Origin: Spisula solida
Lineage: Eukaryota > Mollusca > Bivalvia > Venerida > Mactridae
Length of the DNA stretch: 64,000 nt
Assembly (NCBI GenBank): GCA_947247005.1
Contig: OX365952.1
Location: forward strand, 2,750,501-2,814,500
Direction: 5' to 3'
Of the stretch, positions 60,403 to 64,000 are shown one piece after another. The notes below the pieces were generated by a model, which worked only from the letters and a program-made list of their open reading frames with translations, had not been told where the DNA came from and did not search any database. Positions within the stretch are counted from its first letter, which is position 1. Every line of letters starts with the position of its first letter. The position numbers were made by a program, and so were the translations under genes.

Positions 60403-60944
60403 AGTCACCCAAAGAACACCCAAACAAGTTCAGAGAACGCTTATTCCCGGGTGAAAGCATTGTCAATAATAACTAGCTACGTAAATCATGGACCATAATT
60501 CTGTAGCAATGATGAAAATTGTTATATGGCGATGACAATGTAAGGTATAAATGATGGTAAACAAGTGTGCCAATTTTGAAAAAGATCTCTTGATAATTTT
60601 TTGAGAATATTTGAGTTTCAAGAACTTGAAAGGTTTGGTTAACATTTTCAATAAGACGAACGAACACTGGACGTACATCACAATCACAATATGCCTACCG
60701 CATCAGTAGATGCCGGGGCATGTAATGAAAACTCACAGACCACAAGAACAATCAACAATGACAAGCATAAAATGAACACTAATCAATTAAAATTAAAAGC
60801 TACAAAAACACCCTCCCCGGGGATACTGTGTGAGTAAAATTGTTATTGCTTCATCATTAAGGAAAATACTAGATGAAAAGTTCAAACCGTTGTCATATTA
60901 CTAATTGCGATTATATAACGTAAAATGTGTATGTCTTTTGGCTT
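60403..60944. other. Unassigned DNA
   Basis: No gene or repeat is recognised. Frames around 60463-60687 overlap on both strands without domains. Confidence 0.4.
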
Positions 60945-61690
60945 CAACTCACGCTCAGTAGTATATTAAGCGATTTTATACCGCTCATGGGCAGTAGCGT
61001 TTTATAGTTCTATGTTCACGACATTTTCAAACACTTCCATGTCGCGAAGTTGCCCGCTTATAACGTAGATACGCTCAGACTCCCAGAGTGATTTATTGCA
61101 TTGTGGTATATGTCCCTACGGTGTAAGGCGCTTGCTAAGTTTCTTAAATATTGTTTGCATTGCAATATACTACATTATAGGTATCTAGGAAATTTTATGA
61201 TACTTAGTTCGAAGTGTCGTTTTGTGTATTACTAGGGGTAAATGATGGAAGATGGTTGTGACGATGGGCCTCAAGTGTGAACCAGAATAAACCTATTGAA
61301 TGTTCTTTTATAAACGAATATAATTAAACACATTGAAAGACGTGTTTTGATGTAGATCTCATTGGATATACGTAATAATTAAAATACATATCTAGTTCTA
61401 TTACAGTAACATTGTTTAAATAGTGCTTCGGTGGAAATTCAAGAAAATTAAAATTTAAAACCAGAATTATATCTTAGTCGAGCGTTAAGAAGTATACATA
61501 CCTGTCTATTGAAATATTTCGTATACACTAGCCCCGTGCCAGAGAGATATATGGTGTAAAAATGTGAACGCATTCTATCTATGTCTAGTCAGTTGAGTTT
61601 GATATTGTTATCTAAATTACTTTACATTCCGTGCGTACATCATTAGTTAGATTAAACCCAATCATTGTTTCCAATGCACTATTTAGACAA
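60945..61690 (-). repeat. Family S copy, inverted, about one 54-bp unit
   Basis: Read on the minus strand it matches the other family S flanks: GAAACAATGATTGGGTTTAATC, ACGCACGGAATGTAAAGTAA, GGAGTCTGAGCGTATC, TATAAAATCGCTTAATATAC. Where the arrays lie in the other copies, it has only CATCATTTACCCCTAGTAAT (about 61230-61250), a single unit remnant. Confidence 0.65.
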
Positions 61691-62203
61691 ATATAAAACA
61701 TAAGGAACATCCAATTACGTCACGTGATGTATTTTCAAGATCAGTTATCTGTCATATCGATACAAGATCTTGCAATTATATCTTTTCCATGCATACAATT
61801 ACGTAAACATCGCTTGCAAGTAATCCTTAAAGGCATTATAATGTATAGTTCTTGCATAATGATAATAAGTATTATAATACAATGGAAGGATGCTCTAAAC
61901 GTCAGTTTTATTTCAAGACCTTCTGAAGTACATGTAATTGCACAGAATGCAACCCGGCTAGCACAGTCGGTCGTGCGATATACCGTGTTCGATAATCGGG
62001 TCGGGCACATTGTGTTCTACTGTGACATTACGTTTATCGACATATAGAGGAGTTGTCAGTAGTTTGTGATTGACTCGAGGCAGTGCTTGGAATAAACCGT
62101 GATGAACATAAAGACATACATGTATCAGATATGGTTTCAGAACAGTTAATGCAAAATTCGTATATATGACAACTGGGACAGCAGGCAAATTTGTATTCTA
62201 TGC
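61691..62203. other. Unassigned DNA
   Basis: Opposed frames at 61724-62047 (plus) and 61741-62010 (minus) overlap fully and neither shows a domain. TCACGTGATG near 61721 is an isolated E-box. Confidence 0.35.
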
Positions 62204-62290
62204 GTGACTAGTCCACGTTTATATCATGCTGTCCCCATTCGAACAATGAGGCTAATGGGTTACAGCATGTTGCAGAAACAATCCCCAGAA

Positions 62291-62440
62291 AATACCAACT
62301 TGATAAAATACTTTGTAATAAAGCGACCAGATGCCACAGTATCTGTTTTGAATGATCATATGATCACGAGGGATATGGATGCCGCTAGAATATATATCAA
62401 CTGCGAACACAAAGACTACAAACCCGCGTTTGACAGAAGG
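62291..62440 (+). pseudogene. Potato inhibitor I (eglin-like) protease inhibitor fragment
   Basis: Within a 92-codon frame (62204-62482), about 50 residues follow the core of MEROPS I13 inhibitors. A helix-end KYFVIKRPDA is followed by the strand TVSVL, a short binding loop NDHMITRDMD, and the strand ARIYIN. Eglin c and plant homologues share the Y-F...P...V..L and T-x-D...R...N spacing. The residue at the P1 position (62369-62371) is Arg, suggesting trypsin-like targets. The loop looks one or two residues short, and the terminal P-x-VG motif is missing. Neighbouring AG and GTAAGA signals (62444) could make it one exon. No secretion signal is seen. Confidence 0.45.
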
Positions 62441-62482
62441 GTTGTAAGACACTTATGTTTATCTCACCCGTCCGGTTATTGA

Positions 62483-63394
62483 GCATTATGATTTACAAGA
62501 CATATTTTGTATTAGTTGTATTATTTTCCTTCGCTATAATATATATTCGTATCATTATGCACCGTGTGCGTATTATCGTAGTATGCATGTAATTGTGTAC
62601 AATGCTGCGACTAGTTTACGACGTGTTTTTATTTAATATGTGATTGAATATTTCCTCAATGCATGCATATCTATGTATGGGCAAATGATTGTAAATAAAG
62701 CGTACATTATGTAAATGAAGCACATTGATTTTCATATAAAGACACATTTCAGTGTGACGTCACAAGCACCCTGTAACTGTTTACCTGTTCGGATGGCAGA
62801 CATTTTGTTTTTTAAATAGCTTTTTCATTTTTTGGCGGAATGTCAATATATTTATATCCATGGAAAGCGCTTGTCTTTCATATTTTAAAAATGATATCGA
62901 TTTAATAGTTTAACAGTTCAAATAACGAATTTAATTAACCAAAATTATTCATCTGGTTCATCACCAACATATGTCAAGTTTAAATAGTTAATCAAAATAT
63001 GAATTTTGAGCTTTCCACAGATATAAGACACTTGTAAATTGTACCAAAAATAAATTAGTAGTCTCAAATATAAGATTTCTAGTCTTAAGACAATATCAAC
63101 CATATATTTTCCTGCCATACACATAAAATCAATAATCCAAATCTTTATGATATCTTGTTACTATTATTAGAACATAAAACATAATATGAAATGTGCCTAT
63201 AAAGGAAATGCACAATCAAACTTAAGCACGCCATAAGCTGTATACATTAATATATCAATACAGACTGCACATCTATTCACACTTTTATCAGATAAGGACA
63301 TCAGGCAACATTTTAGCAAAGCAAAATAATAGCGTTGTATGCCTATTCAAGTATATTACTCAATAGCTGTAATGGTTTAGATACAACCATTATA
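62483..63394. other. Unassigned AT-rich DNA
   Basis: No gene, RNA or repeat is recognised. Confidence 0.4.
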
Positions 63395-63628
63395 TCAAGC
63401 ACGAGTTTTTGCACTCGCACTTGGGTACTTTGAATGTTCACTACAAACCAGGTTACCTAGTCTGGCCAGCAACCGTTTTAACATTAGGTCAGAGATGTAT
63501 AGAATAACTATTAGATATTGGCTCATCAGTAGATGTTCAATTGTACCGTATGCTGAGCAATCAGCTGTTATGTTGTTGGTAGCTGATCGCTCGTGTAGGG
63601 TTCTAGGTGGACGTTCAATACACCACAT
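63395..63628 (-). pseudogene. Possible decayed LINE zinc-knuckle fragment
   Basis: The 77-codon frame contains an ERPPRTLHERSA stretch followed by ADCSAYGTIEHLLMSQ, which recalls the C-x-x-C-G...ET-x-EHLL-x-C segment after RT domains. The second and last cysteines are missing. The match is weak and could be chance. Confidence 0.25.
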
Positions 63629-63654
63629 TGCAAACTTCCACAGTATGAAATATT

Positions 63655-63955
63655 ACGTTTAATTTACTATTAAACATAACTTAAATTTAATTATATTCGG
63701 AATTTAAATACATTTAATCAGAAAAAAGTAGCTATTAAATTCCACATTTAAGTTAAGTTTAATACTGCATTTAAGTCGAATTATTCCTACATGTTAAAGT
63801 CACATTTAAGTTGCATTTAAAGGTGATTAAATAAAGAATGTAAATGGGATTAAATGCACGTTTATGCAATATAAGCGCAAACTTAAATGCGATTAAAGTT
63901 TAACTTAAATTTGAAATTTAAGTTGCATTTAAAGGTGATTAAATATCTTTTTTTG
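63655..63955. repeat. AT-rich stretch with repeated TTTAAG motifs
   Basis: ATTTAAGT and its complement ACTTAAAT recur about a dozen times. A 30-bp block with TAAGTTGCATTTAAAGGTGA occurs twice (about 63806 and 63921). Dense short motifs in both orientations suggest the subterminal region of an element that continues past the window end. Confidence 0.45.
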
Positions 63956-64000
63956 TTTTTAATGAAATTTATTCAGCACATATTGTACAAATAAGACAAC

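Overview
The window reads as repeat-rich, AT-rich nuclear DNA from a bivalve mollusc, probably a clam-like heterodont. The basis is repeat content, not a conserved gene: a block with an AGGGCCC/GGGCCCT hairpin, 145-bp units and an (ACGG)n tract like the pearl/CvE elements of bivalves, several TA-duplicating mariner-like elements, and tRNA-derived SINEs. No intact conserved protein-coding gene is visible. The only protein-like remains are a LINE reverse-transcriptase C-terminus (24.35-24.59 kb, minus), a mariner transposase N-terminal HTH (30.6 kb, plus), and an eglin/potato-inhibitor-I-like fragment (62.29-62.44 kb, plus). There is also one unrecognised small gene candidate with a plausible intron (51.69-52.30 kb, minus) and one possible 3'-terminal exon (59.86-60.03 kb, plus).

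Layout. 0-4.5 kb: fold-back elements and a TA-flanked MITE. 4.5-18.5 kb: a head-to-tail tandem duplication of about 7 kb (A 4523-11400, B 11401-18505) carrying two TA-flanked elements per copy; one of them is internally deleted in B, and B also carries a 1.4-kb insertion of about 500-bp tandem units. 20.7-21.75 kb: a 35-bp minisatellite. 24.75-30.2 kb: a 5.4-kb TA-flanked element with long terminal inverted repeats and nine copies of a GAGGCCC-containing motif inverted between its arms; it contains a retroposon, a 413-bp fold-back and a SINE. 30.2-31.3 kb: an internally deleted mariner. 32.8-35.2 kb: an element with inverted repeats of about 0.5 kb. 35.5-44 kb: dispersed repeats, another TA element and a 43-bp minisatellite.

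45-61.7 kb is dominated by four copies of one repeat family (called S). Two copies hold huge 53/54-bp arrays (about 55 and 33 units); the other two, one of them inverted, hold about one unit at the same internal position. Between them lie a pearl-like element, hairpins and a 28-bp minisatellite. The end of the window (62-64 kb) holds the inhibitor fragment and an AT-rich stretch with repeated TTTAAG-type motifs.

A second recurring family (called R) is a retroposon anchored at one terminus (TGCCTTCCCTGTCCGA-like, seen on either strand) with variable truncation at the other; about 15 copies are seen and one has a clear 5-bp target duplication. The genes do not form a pathway. All alignments were made by eye, so boundaries and identities are approximate.
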